The notes under the pieces: model-generated
What the model was told of the DNA's origin: nothing
The model's input: the letters and a program-made list of their open reading frames with translations, nothing else
Databases searched by the model: none
In this document: positions 36,250 through 44,493 of the stretch, piece after piece
Numbering within the stretch: the first letter of the stretch is position 1
How the letters are laid out: each line of letters opens with the position of its first letter
Program-made: the position numbers and the translations under genes
Source of the DNA: Bulleidia sp. zg-1006
GTDB taxonomy: Bacteria; Bacillota_I; Bacilli_A; Erysipelotrichales; Erysipelotrichaceae
DNA length: 64,000 nt
Direction of reading: 5' to 3'
Assembly: GCF_016812035.1 (NCBI RefSeq)
Contig: NZ_CP069178.1
Span: forward strand, 558,001 to 622,000

Positions 36250-37988
36250 ATTTAAAAGAAAAAATTAAATTATTTAATATTCTGATAAATCCTTGGTATA
36301 AGTATGCAAAAAAATTAATTATTTTATGTTTTTTTGGAACATGTATTTGTTTGCCTTTATCAGAATATTTTGCAGTCATAATTCCAGAAAAAGTATTAGT
36401 AGCTTTAGAAACTGAAAGTACTTTTATGGAAATATTTATAATAGCAATAAAATATGCATTATTATCGTTAACATTAAGTTTATGTAATAGAGGAATTCAT
36501 GATTTTTATTTTGATTGGAAAAGTAATGCGGTTATTGAAAAAATTGAAAGAGATATCTTTAATAATGTATTACAAATAGATCAATCTAATTTTAATAATC
36601 CCAATTATTTAGATGCATATAAATTAACCACTGAAGAGTTTTCTAAAAAATCTGTAGAAGCCTTTGAAAATGTATTTAAATGTATAAGTAGCATAATAAG
36701 AATATTTTTATTTGGTGCTGTCATAACCTTAAAAGGAACCTATATTATTTTTTTGGTAATTCTATTTTCATTATTTGCCACATCAGCACAAATAGTATGG
36801 AGTAAAGTTTCCGCAAAGAAAAATATTGATGGAGTACGTCACAGAAGAAAGATTGATTATATTAGAAGGTTATTTTTTGATCCTGAAGTAGTTGAAGATA
36901 TAAAAATATCCAGAATATATAGTAAATTAGAAAGCATATTTAATGATGGATATAAAAATACTATTAAAATACATAAAAAATATGCAAAAAGCGTTTTTGG
37001 AATAGATTCTCTTATTGTAATTTCAAAAATTGGAATAAATTTTATAATTCCTCTATATATAGCTCAGAATATTATAAATAAAGAACTGTTTAATATTTCA
37101 ATTTTTTCAACATTATTAATATCATCAGATGCGTTAAAATCTACATTAAATGAATTTGGGTGGTGGAGTGCAAAAATTTCTCAAGAAATTAGCTATGCAC
37201 AACAAGTAAAGAACTTTTTTGAATACGACTCAAGCATTGAAAATAATAATGAAGGATATCAATTAATAGAAGGCAGTATAGAAGTTCAAATGGAGAAAAT
37301 TAGTTTTAAATATCCGGGAAGTGGTTTTAAAGTTAATATTGATAAGTTTGAAGTGAATAAAGGTGAAAAGGTAGCGATAGTAGGAGATAATGGTGCAGGA
37401 AAGTCAACATTAATCAAACTTTTATTACGACTATATGATTTAAATGCTGGATATGTATATATAAACAATAAAAATATAAAAGAATATTCTACTCAAACAA
37501 TTAGAAAGTCTATCGGATATGTATCACAAAAACCGATGATATACGCAATAAGTATTAAAGACTATATAGATATAAATGGAGATGAAGAAAATAATGTAAA
37601 TCAACTATTAGATTTTTTCTGCTTTAAAGAAAGAACAGAAAAAATATTGACTAAAGAATTTGAAGAAGATGGCATTGTATTATCAGAGGGAAATAAGCAA
37701 ATATTAGCATTAGCTAGAGTTTTAAAGAAGAATTATGGTCTTCTTTTACTTGATGAACCAAGCTCGGCATTGGATCCAATAAAAGAAGAAAAAATGATTA
37801 GTCTGATAGAAAACATCTCAACAACGACAATTATTATAGCTCATAGACTATCGGCAATAAAAAATTTAGATAAGATTTTCGTGATGGAAAATGGGAAAAT
37901 TGTTGAAAGTGGAAAACATCAAGAACTGATAAATAAAAAAGGAAAATATTACCAAATGTATAGTGTACAATCAAAAAGATATCAATAA
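36246..37988 (+). CDS. ABC exporter of the RiPP cluster (fused permease and ATPase)
   Basis: 580 residues: membrane domain (about 20-330, segments near 23-47, 62-82, 150-182 and 255-292) then ATPase with Walker A GDNGAGKST (380-388), signature Leu-Ser-Glu-Gly-Asn (479-483) in place of LSGGQ, Walker B LLLLDEPSSALD and H-loop IIIAHRLSAI. There is no N-terminal C39 peptidase domain, so any leader cleavage must be done by another enzyme or not at all. It overlaps the maturase by four bases. It most likely exports the modified peptide and could give immunity. Confidence 0.86.
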   Translation: MNLKEKIKLFNILINPWYKYAKKLIILCFFGTCICLPLSEYFAVIIPEKVLVALETESTFMEIFIIAIKYALLSLTLSLCNRGIHDFYFDWKSNAVIEKIERDIFNNVLQIDQSNFNNPNYLDAYKLTTEEFSKKSVEAFENVFKCISSIIRIFLFGAVITLKGTYIIFLVILFSLFATSAQIVWSKVSAKKNIDGVRHRRKIDYIRRLFFDPEVVEDIKISRIYSKLESIFNDGYKNTIKIHKKYAKSVFGIDSLIVISKIGINFIIPLYIAQNIINKELFNISIFSTLLISSDALKSTLNEFGWWSAKISQEISYAQQVKNFFEYDSSIENNNEGYQLIEGSIEVQMEKISFKYPGSGFKVNIDKFEVNKGEKVAIVGDNGAGKSTLIKLLLRLYDLNAGYVYINNKNIKEYSTQTIRKSIGYVSQKPMIYAISIKDYIDINGDEENNVNQLLDFFCFKERTEKILTKEFEEDGIVLSEGNKQILALARVLKKNYGLLLLDEPSSALDPIKEEKMISLIENISTTTIIIAHRLSAIKNLDKIFVMENGKIVESGKHQELINKKGKYYQMYSVQSKRYQ

Positions 37989-38003
37989 AAAGATGTGCTA
38001 TAT

Positions 38004-38071
38004 ATGTACATTTGTAAATGATGTGATACCAAAAACGAAAAAAAATATCCTATATATGTTAATCTATGATT
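38004..38071 (+). repeat. 68-bp direct repeat (solo IS end), right copy
   Basis: Sixty-five of 68 positions equal 34128-34195. Here only the IS end remains; the rest of a second copy is missing and chromosomal sequence resumes. Confidence 0.9.
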
Positions 38072-38080
38072 TAAACCAAA
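38064..38080 (+). repeat. 17-bp direct repeat, right copy
   Basis: Identical to 34111-34127. It overlaps the last eight bases of the 68-bp repeat (CTATGATT), so an eight-base microhomology between IS end and target may have made this junction. Confidence 0.85.
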
Positions 38081-38085
38081 GATGA

Positions 38086-38114
38086 TTGAATTCATGGCAA
38101 AAGTTTCTTATAAT
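38086..38114 (+). promoter_or_regulatory. valS promoter
   Basis: TTGAAT (38086-38091) and TATAAT (38109-38114) are spaced by exactly 17 bases. It starts five bases after the island border, so the insertion left it intact. Confidence 0.88.
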
Positions 38115-38139
38115 ACTTTTAAGGCTGTGATAGGAAATA

Positions 38140-38326
38140 AGGAAAGGTGCTTGTTATAGAGAGTCTTTGATTGCTGGAAAAAGACACAAGTCTTTGCGTC
38201 GTCGTCCTTGAGCTATTTTTCTGAACTCTTAGTAAGAAAAATCGGTGCAATCCGTTATCGAAGACAAGAAGTAAATAAGGTGGTACCACGTTTGTTTTTG
38301 ACGTCCTTTGTGCAAAGGACGTTTTT
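38140..38326 (+). promoter_or_regulatory. T-box riboswitch of valS
   Basis: A leader of about 190 bases carries the AGAGA-type bulge early (near 38158), GUC repeats around 38200 that may hold the valine specifier, and the T-box AAGGTGGTACCACG at 38277-38290. A terminator follows: ACGTCCTTT (38301-38309), loop GTGC, AAAGGACGT and Ts. Uncharged tRNA-Val would stabilise the antiterminator and permit valS expression. The exact specifier codon was not proven by folding. Confidence 0.92.
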
Positions 38327-38345
38327 ATTTTGGAAAGGACTAAGT

Positions 38346-40961
38346 ATGAAAAATCAATTAAACACAAAATACAATCATCATCAAGTAGAAGATGGTCGTT
38401 ACAATCAATGGTTGGAAAAAGGTTATTTTACGGCTGGAGATAAGAGTAAAGATCCTTTTGTGATTGTTATTCCACCCCCAAATGTGACAGGTATTTTACA
38501 CATTGGTCATGCTTTTGATAATACCATTCAAGATATGATTGCTCGTTATAAACGTATGCAAGGCTATGATGTTTTATATCTGCCGGGTATGGATCATGCC
38601 GGTATTGCAACCCAAGCAAAAGTAGATGCTCGTTTAAAGAACCAAGGTGTTAGTCGCTATGATATCGGTCGTGAGAAATTCCTAGAATATGCCTGGGCTT
38701 GGAAGGAAGAATACGCTGCTACCATTCGTGACCAATGGGCTAAATTAGGCTTATCTTTAGATTATACAAGAGAAAGATTTACCATGGATGAAGGCTTAAA
38801 TGTAGCTGTTCGTCGTGTTTTTGTACAGCTTTATAACGAAGGCTTGATTTACCGAGGTAAGCGCATTATCAACTGGGATCCAGAAGCGAAAACAGCATTA
38901 AGTAATATCGAAGTCGTTTACCAAGATGATGTAGGGAAGATGTATTATTTCTCTTATGATGTGGTTGATAGTGAGGAAAGCTTCACCGTAGCAACGACAC
39001 GACCGGAAACCATGTTTGGTGATGTTTGTGTGGTGGTGAATCCAAAGGATGAGCGCTACCAACATTTAATTGGTAAAAAGTGTGTCAATCCAGCAAATCA
39101 AGATATTATTACGGTGATTGGTGATGAATATGTGGATATTGAATTTGGAACGGGGGCAATGAAATGCACACCGGCTCATGATCCGAATGACTTTGAGATT
39201 GGTAAGCGTCATCATTTAGAATCTATTTTAGTCATGAATCCAGATGGAACCATGAATGAAAAAGCAGGTAAATACGCTGGTATGGATCGCTATGAATGTC
39301 GGGAACAGTTGGTAGCGGATATTGAAAAGACCGGTCACTTGGTTAAGATTGAGGAATTTGTGCATGCGGTTGGTCATTCAGAAAGAACCAATGCGGTGGT
39401 GGAACCTTATTTGAGTGAACAGTGGTTTGTCAAGATGAAACCATTAGCTAAAGATGTATTGGATACACAAGCTAATGAAGAAAAAAAGATGGCTTTCTAC
39501 CCAGCGCGTTTTGAAAAGACCTTTAATGCTTGGTTGGAAAATATTGAGGACTGGTGTATTTCACGTCAATTATGGTGGGGACATCGTATTCCAGCTTGGT
39601 ATCATAAAGAAACCGGTGAACTTTATGTTAATGAAGAAGCACCCAGTGACATTGAAAATTGGATTCAGGATGAAGATGTCTTAGACACATGGTTTTCAAG
39701 TGCTTTGTGGCCATTTAGCACATTAGGTTGGCCGGAAGAAACAGAGGATTTTAAGCGCTATTATCCAACTAGTATGATGGGAACTGGTTATGACATTATT
39801 TTCTTCTGGGTAGCGCGTATGGCTTTCCAAGCTCGTCATTTCACTGGTCAAGTACCATTTAAAGATGTTGTGTTACATGGTTTAATCCGTGATGCCAAAG
39901 GTCGTAAGATGTCGAAGTCTTTAGGAAATGGAATTGATCCAATGGAAGTTATTGATCAATATGGTGTCGATTCTCTTCGGTATTTCTTAACTACGAATTC
40001 CACCCCCGGACAAGATTTGCGTTATATTCCAGAAAAAGTTGAAGCGGCTTGGAATTTTATCAATAAGATTTGGAATGCGTCCCGTTTTGTTTTAATGAAT
40101 TTAGAAGAAGGTCAGGATTTAAGCTTACAAAATAAGATTTTGAGTTCTATTGACACTTGGATTTTAACAAAGCTAAATAAGACGATTGAACAAGTGACCA
40201 TGAATATGGACAAATATGAATTTGGTTTAGCCGGTAATGAACTTTATGGTTTTGTTTGGAGTGATTTCTGTTCCTGGTATTTGGAATTAGCAAAATCGAA
40301 TTTAAGAAGCGAAGATAAGGCGGTTAAGTTAGCGACGGAAGCTACTTTGGCTTATGTGTTAAAGGCGATTGTTTGTTTATTACATCCATACATGCCATTT
40401 GTGACAGAAGAACTTTATTTAAATCTTCCCAAGCATTTAGAATCCATTCAATTAGAAACTTGGCCAGTCGTACTTTCAGTACCTGAATTTGATATGGAAG
40501 CGATGGAAAGAGTGTTAAGTACAATTTCTCGTTTAAGAGAAGTGAAGTCAATTCATGATTTGAAACCAAGCACAGTTCTTCATTTCTGTTTAAAGGATTT
40601 GGACGGGAAAAAGGTTGAAAAGAATGTTGCTTTTGTGACGATGATTCAAACGATGACAAAGTGTGAATGGGTGGATGAAATTGAAGGTGAACAATCCATT
40701 GAAACCCTTCGTGAAGGCAGCTTGGTTTTAGCAATGAAGGAATTAAGTGATCCAAAAGAAGAAAGAGAGAAGCTAGAAAAGGAAAAGATACGCTTAGAAG
40801 CGGAAATCAAGCGTAGTAAAGCTATGTTATCGAATCCAAACTTTGTTCAAAAAGCACCAAAGAAAAAGGTAGAAATAGAGCAACAAAAACAGGAAACGTA
40901 TTTAAAACAATACGAAGTGGTTTTAGCCCGTTTACAAGAGTTGAAAAATAGTGTTGCGTAA
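38346..40961 (+). CDS. valS: Valine--tRNA ligase
   Basis: 871 residues, class I synthetase. PPPNVTGILHIGHA holds the HIGH motif, GRKMSKSLGN the KMSKS motif, an editing (CP1) domain lies between with TTRPETMFGDVCV, and a C-terminal coiled-coil arm (about 805-871) follows the anticodon domain. GGAAAGG supports ATG 38346; the frame is open upstream through the T-box, which is not coding. Regulated by the T-box. Confidence 0.96.
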   Translation: MKNQLNTKYNHHQVEDGRYNQWLEKGYFTAGDKSKDPFVIVIPPPNVTGILHIGHAFDNTIQDMIARYKRMQGYDVLYLPGMDHAGIATQAKVDARLKNQGVSRYDIGREKFLEYAWAWKEEYAATIRDQWAKLGLSLDYTRERFTMDEGLNVAVRRVFVQLYNEGLIYRGKRIINWDPEAKTALSNIEVVYQDDVGKMYYFSYDVVDSEESFTVATTRPETMFGDVCVVVNPKDERYQHLIGKKCVNPANQDIITVIGDEYVDIEFGTGAMKCTPAHDPNDFEIGKRHHLESILVMNPDGTMNEKAGKYAGMDRYECREQLVADIEKTGHLVKIEEFVHAVGHSERTNAVVEPYLSEQWFVKMKPLAKDVLDTQANEEKKMAFYPARFEKTFNAWLENIEDWCISRQLWWGHRIPAWYHKETGELYVNEEAPSDIENWIQDEDVLDTWFSSALWPFSTLGWPEETEDFKRYYPTSMMGTGYDIIFFWVARMAFQARHFTGQVPFKDVVLHGLIRDAKGRKMSKSLGNGIDPMEVIDQYGVDSLRYFLTTNSTPGQDLRYIPEKVEAAWNFINKIWNASRFVLMNLEEGQDLSLQNKILSSIDTWILTKLNKTIEQVTMNMDKYEFGLAGNELYGFVWSDFCSWYLELAKSNLRSEDKAVKLATEATLAYVLKAIVCLLHPYMPFVTEELYLNLPKHLESIQLETWPVVLSVPEFDMEAMERVLSTISRLREVKSIHDLKPSTVLHFCLKDLDGKKVEKNVAFVTMIQTMTKCEWVDEIEGEQSIETLREGSLVLAMKELSDPKEEREKLEKEKIRLEAEIKRSKAMLSNPNFVQKAPKKKVEIEQQKQETYLKQYEVVLARLQELKNSVA

Positions 40962-40964
40962 GGC

Positions 40965-40984
40965 GAGAGTGATTCTCTCTTTTA
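40965..40984 (+). terminator. Weak terminator after valS
   Basis: GAGAG and CTCTC pair around five bases, followed by four Ts. Confidence 0.5.
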
Positions 40985-41044
40985 GGAAGAAACCGGTGTT
41001 TTTTTGGTAAATATGAAGATAGTTCAAGTTTAAATATTGCGAAT

Positions 41045-41060
41045 TGTAAGCGGTTATAAT
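41045..41060 (+). promoter_or_regulatory. cre-like site over the ppdK -10 box
   Basis: TGTAAGCGGTTATA (41045-41058) fits the CcpA operator consensus TGWAANCGNTNWCA with one mismatch, and overlaps TATAAT (41055-41060). No good -35 box was found. This would allow repression of ppdK by CcpA on preferred sugars. Confidence 0.5.
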
Positions 41061-41091
41061 AAAATTTCTATTAGTTAGTTGGAGGTCTTGT

Positions 41092-43734
41092 ATGACAAAT
41101 CAAAAATACGTCTACCAATTCCAAGAAGGAAATGGTTCCATGCGTGCTTTGTTAGGGGGCAAAGGTGCTAACCTAGCAGAAATGAGAAACCTTGGTATGC
41201 CGGTGCCGGAAGGATTTACGGTTACCACAGAAGCTTGTACAGCTTATTATGAAGATGGGAAGAGAATTAATGAATCCATCTTAGATGAAATTAAGAGAAA
41301 CGTTGTTTGGTTAGAAGAAGTTACGGGTAAGAAATTAGGAAGCAAAGAAAATCCACTTTTAGTTTCGGTTCGTTCAGGTGCTCGTGCTTCAATGCCGGGG
41401 ATGATGGATACAATCTTAAATTTAGGGATTAACGATGAAGTGGTGAAGGTCATTGAAGAAAAATCAGGCAATACACGTTTTGCTTACGATTCTTATCGTC
41501 GTTTTATTCAAATGTTCTCGGATGTGGTGATGGGCTTAGATAAGTCGAAGTTTGAAAAAATCATTGATGAAGTGAAAGAAGAACGCGGTGTTGAATTGGA
41601 TATTGATTTAACGGGCGAAGATATGAAGGAATTAACAACTCGTTTCAAGGTTTTCTATGAAGAAAACTTGCATGAAACCTTCCCTCAAGATCCGCATGTT
41701 CAATTAGAAAGATCGGTCGAAGCGGTTTTCCGTTCTTGGAATAATGAACGTGCGATTTATTATCGTCGTATGAATGATATTCCATCTAGTTGGGGTACGG
41801 CTGTCAATGTGATGGAAATGGTGTTTGGTAATATGGGTAACGATTGCGGTACTGGGGTTGCCTTTACTAGAAACCCGGCAACCGGCGAAAAGAAGCTATT
41901 TGGTGAATTTTTAATGAATGCCCAAGGAGAAGATGTAGTTGCTGGTATTCGTACTCCTCAACCAATCGAAGAATTGGCGAAGACAATTCCGAATGCTTAT
42001 AATGATTTCATTGAAATTTGCGGTCGTTTAGAGAAACATTACCATGATATGCAAGATATGGAATTTACAATTGAACATGGTAAGTTATTTATGTTACAAA
42101 CACGTAACGCAAAGCGCACAGCCGCGGCGGCTTTAAAGGTGGCTGTGGATATGGAAACAGAAGGTCTTGTAACAAAAGAGCAAGCACTTCTAATGGTTGA
42201 GCCAAAGCAATTGGATGATTTATTACATCCTCAATTCGATCAAAAGACTTTGCAGGCTAAGTCTGGAGATATTATTGCGAAAGGCTTAGCGGCTTCTCCC
42301 GGAGCCGCTTGCGGTGAAGTGGTTTTCACGGCTGAAGATGCGAAGAATAAGGCTTCTTTAGGTCGTAAGGTTATCTTGGTTCGTTTGGAAACAAGCCCAG
42401 AAGATATTGAAGGCATGCATGTATCACAAGGGATTTTAACGGTACGTGGTGGTATGACATCACATGCTGCGGTAGTAGCTCGTGGTATGGGTACTTGTTG
42501 TGTATCGGGTGCCGGTTCTATTCAAGTTAATGAAGAAGCTGAAACCTTCATTGTTGGTGGTGAAACTTATAAGACAGGGGATGTTATCTCATTGGATGGC
42601 TCTACAGGTAATGTATATCGTGGTCGTATTGAAACCGTTCCTGCAACAATTTCAGGTGACTTTAAGACATTTATGACTTGGGCAGATGAAACTCGTACAA
42701 TGAAGGTTCGTACCAATGCGGATACGCCAGAAGATGCTCGTAAAGCCCTTGAATTTGGTGCTGAAGGTGTTGGTTTAGTTCGTACGGAACATATGTTCTT
42801 TAACTCACAAGAAAGAATTAATGCGATTCGTGAACTATGTATTTCAACTAATAACGAACAAAGAGAAAAAGCGTTGGCTTTATTAGAACCTATGCAACAG
42901 GCTGACTTTGAAGGTATTTACGAAGCTATGGAAGGAAGAAGTGTAACGATTCGTCTATTGGATCCACCTCTTCATGAATTCTTGCCTAAGACAGCACAAG
43001 AAGCGGAACAGGTTGCTAAAGACTTGGGCGTTACCGTGGATGAAATTGTTATGGCTTCCGCAAACTTGCATGAATTTAATCCAATGATGGGTCACCGTGG
43101 TTGTCGTTTGGATGTGACTTATCCGGAAATCGGTCGCATGCAGGCACGTGCTATTATGAAAGCTACCTTAGCAGTGAATAAACGTCATCCGGAATACCAT
43201 TTGGTTCCAGAAGTCATGATTCCTTTGGTTGGTGAAAAGAAGGAATTAGATTATGTTGCGAATATTATTCGTAGTACATTTGATGAAGTGATTAAAGAAG
43301 CTGGTGTTAGTCAAGAGTATAAGGTTGGTACAATGATTGAAATTCCTCGTGCCGCTCTAACAGCCGATCAATTAGCTAAAACAGCGGAATTCTTCTCTTT
43401 TGGAACAAATGACTTAACACAGATGACCTTTGGTTTCTCAAGAGATGATGCCGGTAAGTTCTTGAATGATTACTACGATAAGCATGTCTATGACTTTGAT
43501 CCATTTGCCCACGTGGATCAAACGGGTGTTGGTCAATTAATCCAAATGGCTTGTGATAAAGGTCGTTCGACTCGCTCGGATATTCACTTAGGTGTTTGTG
43601 GAGAACATGGTGGTGATCCGGCAAGCATTAAGTTCTTCCAAAAAGTTGGCTTAACCTATGTGTCTTGTTCACCATATCGTGTCCCAATTGCTCGTTTAGC
43701 CGCCGCACAAGCTGCTATTCTTGAAAAGAAATAA
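41092..43734 (+). CDS. ppdK: Pyruvate, phosphate dikinase
   Basis: 880 residues, full length. The N-terminal nucleotide-binding domain begins YVYQFQEGNGSMRALLGGKGANLAEM; the central phosphohistidine domain has GGMTSHAAVVARGMG with the catalytic His; the C-terminal PEP/pyruvate domain has MIEIPRAAL, FSFGTNDLTQMTFG and GVCGEHGGDP. It interconverts pyruvate, ATP and Pi with PEP, AMP and PPi, replacing or opposing pyruvate kinase. GGAGG precedes the ATG. A cre-like site overlaps its promoter. Confidence 0.97.
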   Translation: MTNQKYVYQFQEGNGSMRALLGGKGANLAEMRNLGMPVPEGFTVTTEACTAYYEDGKRINESILDEIKRNVVWLEEVTGKKLGSKENPLLVSVRSGARASMPGMMDTILNLGINDEVVKVIEEKSGNTRFAYDSYRRFIQMFSDVVMGLDKSKFEKIIDEVKEERGVELDIDLTGEDMKELTTRFKVFYEENLHETFPQDPHVQLERSVEAVFRSWNNERAIYYRRMNDIPSSWGTAVNVMEMVFGNMGNDCGTGVAFTRNPATGEKKLFGEFLMNAQGEDVVAGIRTPQPIEELAKTIPNAYNDFIEICGRLEKHYHDMQDMEFTIEHGKLFMLQTRNAKRTAAAALKVAVDMETEGLVTKEQALLMVEPKQLDDLLHPQFDQKTLQAKSGDIIAKGLAASPGAACGEVVFTAEDAKNKASLGRKVILVRLETSPEDIEGMHVSQGILTVRGGMTSHAAVVARGMGTCCVSGAGSIQVNEEAETFIVGGETYKTGDVISLDGSTGNVYRGRIETVPATISGDFKTFMTWADETRTMKVRTNADTPEDARKALEFGAEGVGLVRTEHMFFNSQERINAIRELCISTNNEQREKALALLEPMQQADFEGIYEAMEGRSVTIRLLDPPLHEFLPKTAQEAEQVAKDLGVTVDEIVMASANLHEFNPMMGHRGCRLDVTYPEIGRMQARAIMKATLAVNKRHPEYHLVPEVMIPLVGEKKELDYVANIIRSTFDEVIKEAGVSQEYKVGTMIEIPRAALTADQLAKTAEFFSFGTNDLTQMTFGFSRDDAGKFLNDYYDKHVYDFDPFAHVDQTGVGQLIQMACDKGRSTRSDIHLGVCGEHGGDPASIKFFQKVGLTYVSCSPYRVPIARLAAAQAAILEKK

Positions 43735-43746
43735 ATAATTAAGATA

Positions 43747-43780
43747 GGGGGGAGTTGTTTTCAACTTTCCCTTCTTTTAT
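43747..43780 (+). terminator. ppdK terminator
   Basis: GGGGAGTTG pairs with CAACTTTCC(C) imperfectly around a T-rich loop, followed by a T-rich tail. Confidence 0.65.
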
Positions 43781-43834
43781 TTAATCAGTGTTTATCATAA
43801 AATACACAGATGAGTATCAATAAATAAAAGAACA

Positions 43835-44060
43835 TAAAAAAAGACTTCACATTGAAGTCTAATAGCACACGATGTGCAGTTGGTCTAAGCCGACGATTTC
43901 AGCAAACTTTTATTTGAACTCGCCGTGTAATTTTTTTGGGGGAAACTGTCGATATGATATATTTCCACAAGCATCATGTACAGTATCTTAACGGGAGCCG
44001 GTAAAATAACAAAGCATAAAAATAAAGAAGTCTAGCTGCGATGGTGTAGCTGGATTTTTT
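43835..44060. ncRNA. Candidate structured non-coding RNA, strand unresolved
   Basis: This stretch of about 226 bases between ppdK and rpsT has no reading frame but several hairpins: AGACTTCA/TGAAGTCT (43842-43860), GCACA/TGTGC (43865-43877), a longer hairpin ACTGT-ATGAT with ATCAT-ACAGT (43945-43984), and TCTAGCTGC with G-T-A-G-C-T-G-G-A (44031-44054) followed by six Ts. The last looks like a plus-strand terminator; the first, read on the minus strand, is followed by seven Ts and looks like a minus-strand terminator. It does not match what I know of 6S, tmRNA, SRP or RNase P RNA. Confidence 0.5.
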
Positions 44061-44090
44061 ATTATTTTATTTTTGAACAGAGAAAAAATA

Positions 44091-44111
44091 AAAAAAGCGA
44101 TGAATCGCTTT
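44091..44111 (-). terminator. rpsT terminator
   Basis: On the minus strand AAAGCGAT and ATCGCTTT pair around two bases and are followed by Ts. Confidence 0.8.
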
Positions 44112-44116
44112 CCTAA

Positions 44117-44377
44117 TTAAAGACTATTAACTAATTTAGCTAAACGAGACTTTTGACGAGCAACATAGTTCTTCTTCTTAATATGAGAAACAAGAGCTTT
44201 GTCCAAAGACTTATTCGCCATGTTATAAGCTTCAGTTGCTGTTGCTTTATCCTTAGCTTCAACAGCCACTAAAACTTTCTTAATAGCTGTCTTTAATTCT
44301 GTCTTTTCACCAGCTAAAGCATGTTGTTTTTTAAGGTTGGTTAAAGCACGTTTCTTTTGCGATTTGATATTTGCCAC
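44117..44377 (-). CDS. rpsT: 30S ribosomal protein S20
   Basis: 86 residues from a GTG start: (M)ANIKSQKKRALTNLKKQHAL, then the all-helical body ending VARQKSRLAKLVNSL. AGGAGGTGT lies just before the GTG at 44377; the frame is open further upstream but without a ribosome site. S20 binds the 5' domain of 16S rRNA. It is divergent from fmt. Confidence 0.95.
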   Translation of the reverse strand: MANIKSQKKRALTNLKKQHALAGEKTELKTAIKKVLVAVEAKDKATATEAYNMANKSLDKALVSHIKKKNYVARQKSRLAKLVNSL

Positions 44378-44493
44378 GATGACACCTCCTGTCTTTATAA
44401 GCTGTTCTATAATACCAAAAGCATAACTAAATTGCAAATATTTATCTCCTAAAAACTATGATAGAATAGAGCCATTGAGAAGGGAGATTGTTA

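Noticed and set aside
34111-38080. Prophage or integrative element with att sites
   Set aside because: No integrase, phage or conjugation genes lie between the repeats, and the borders coincide with IS ends.
38208-38345. N-terminal extension of valS by 46 residues
   Set aside because: This is the T-box leader with its terminator; a good ribosome site precedes ATG 38346.
40342-40755. Minus-strand frame of 137 residues inside valS
   Set aside because: Antisense shadow of conserved synthetase sequence without start signals.
43376-43624. His-rich minus-strand frame within ppdK
   Set aside because: Antisense shadow; histidine comes from the complement of frequent ATG/GTG-type codons.
43835-44060. 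tmRNA, SRP RNA or RNase P RNA
   Set aside because: The tag-peptide frame, the SRP tetraloop/loop consensus and the RNase P core sequence are not found; left as unassigned.
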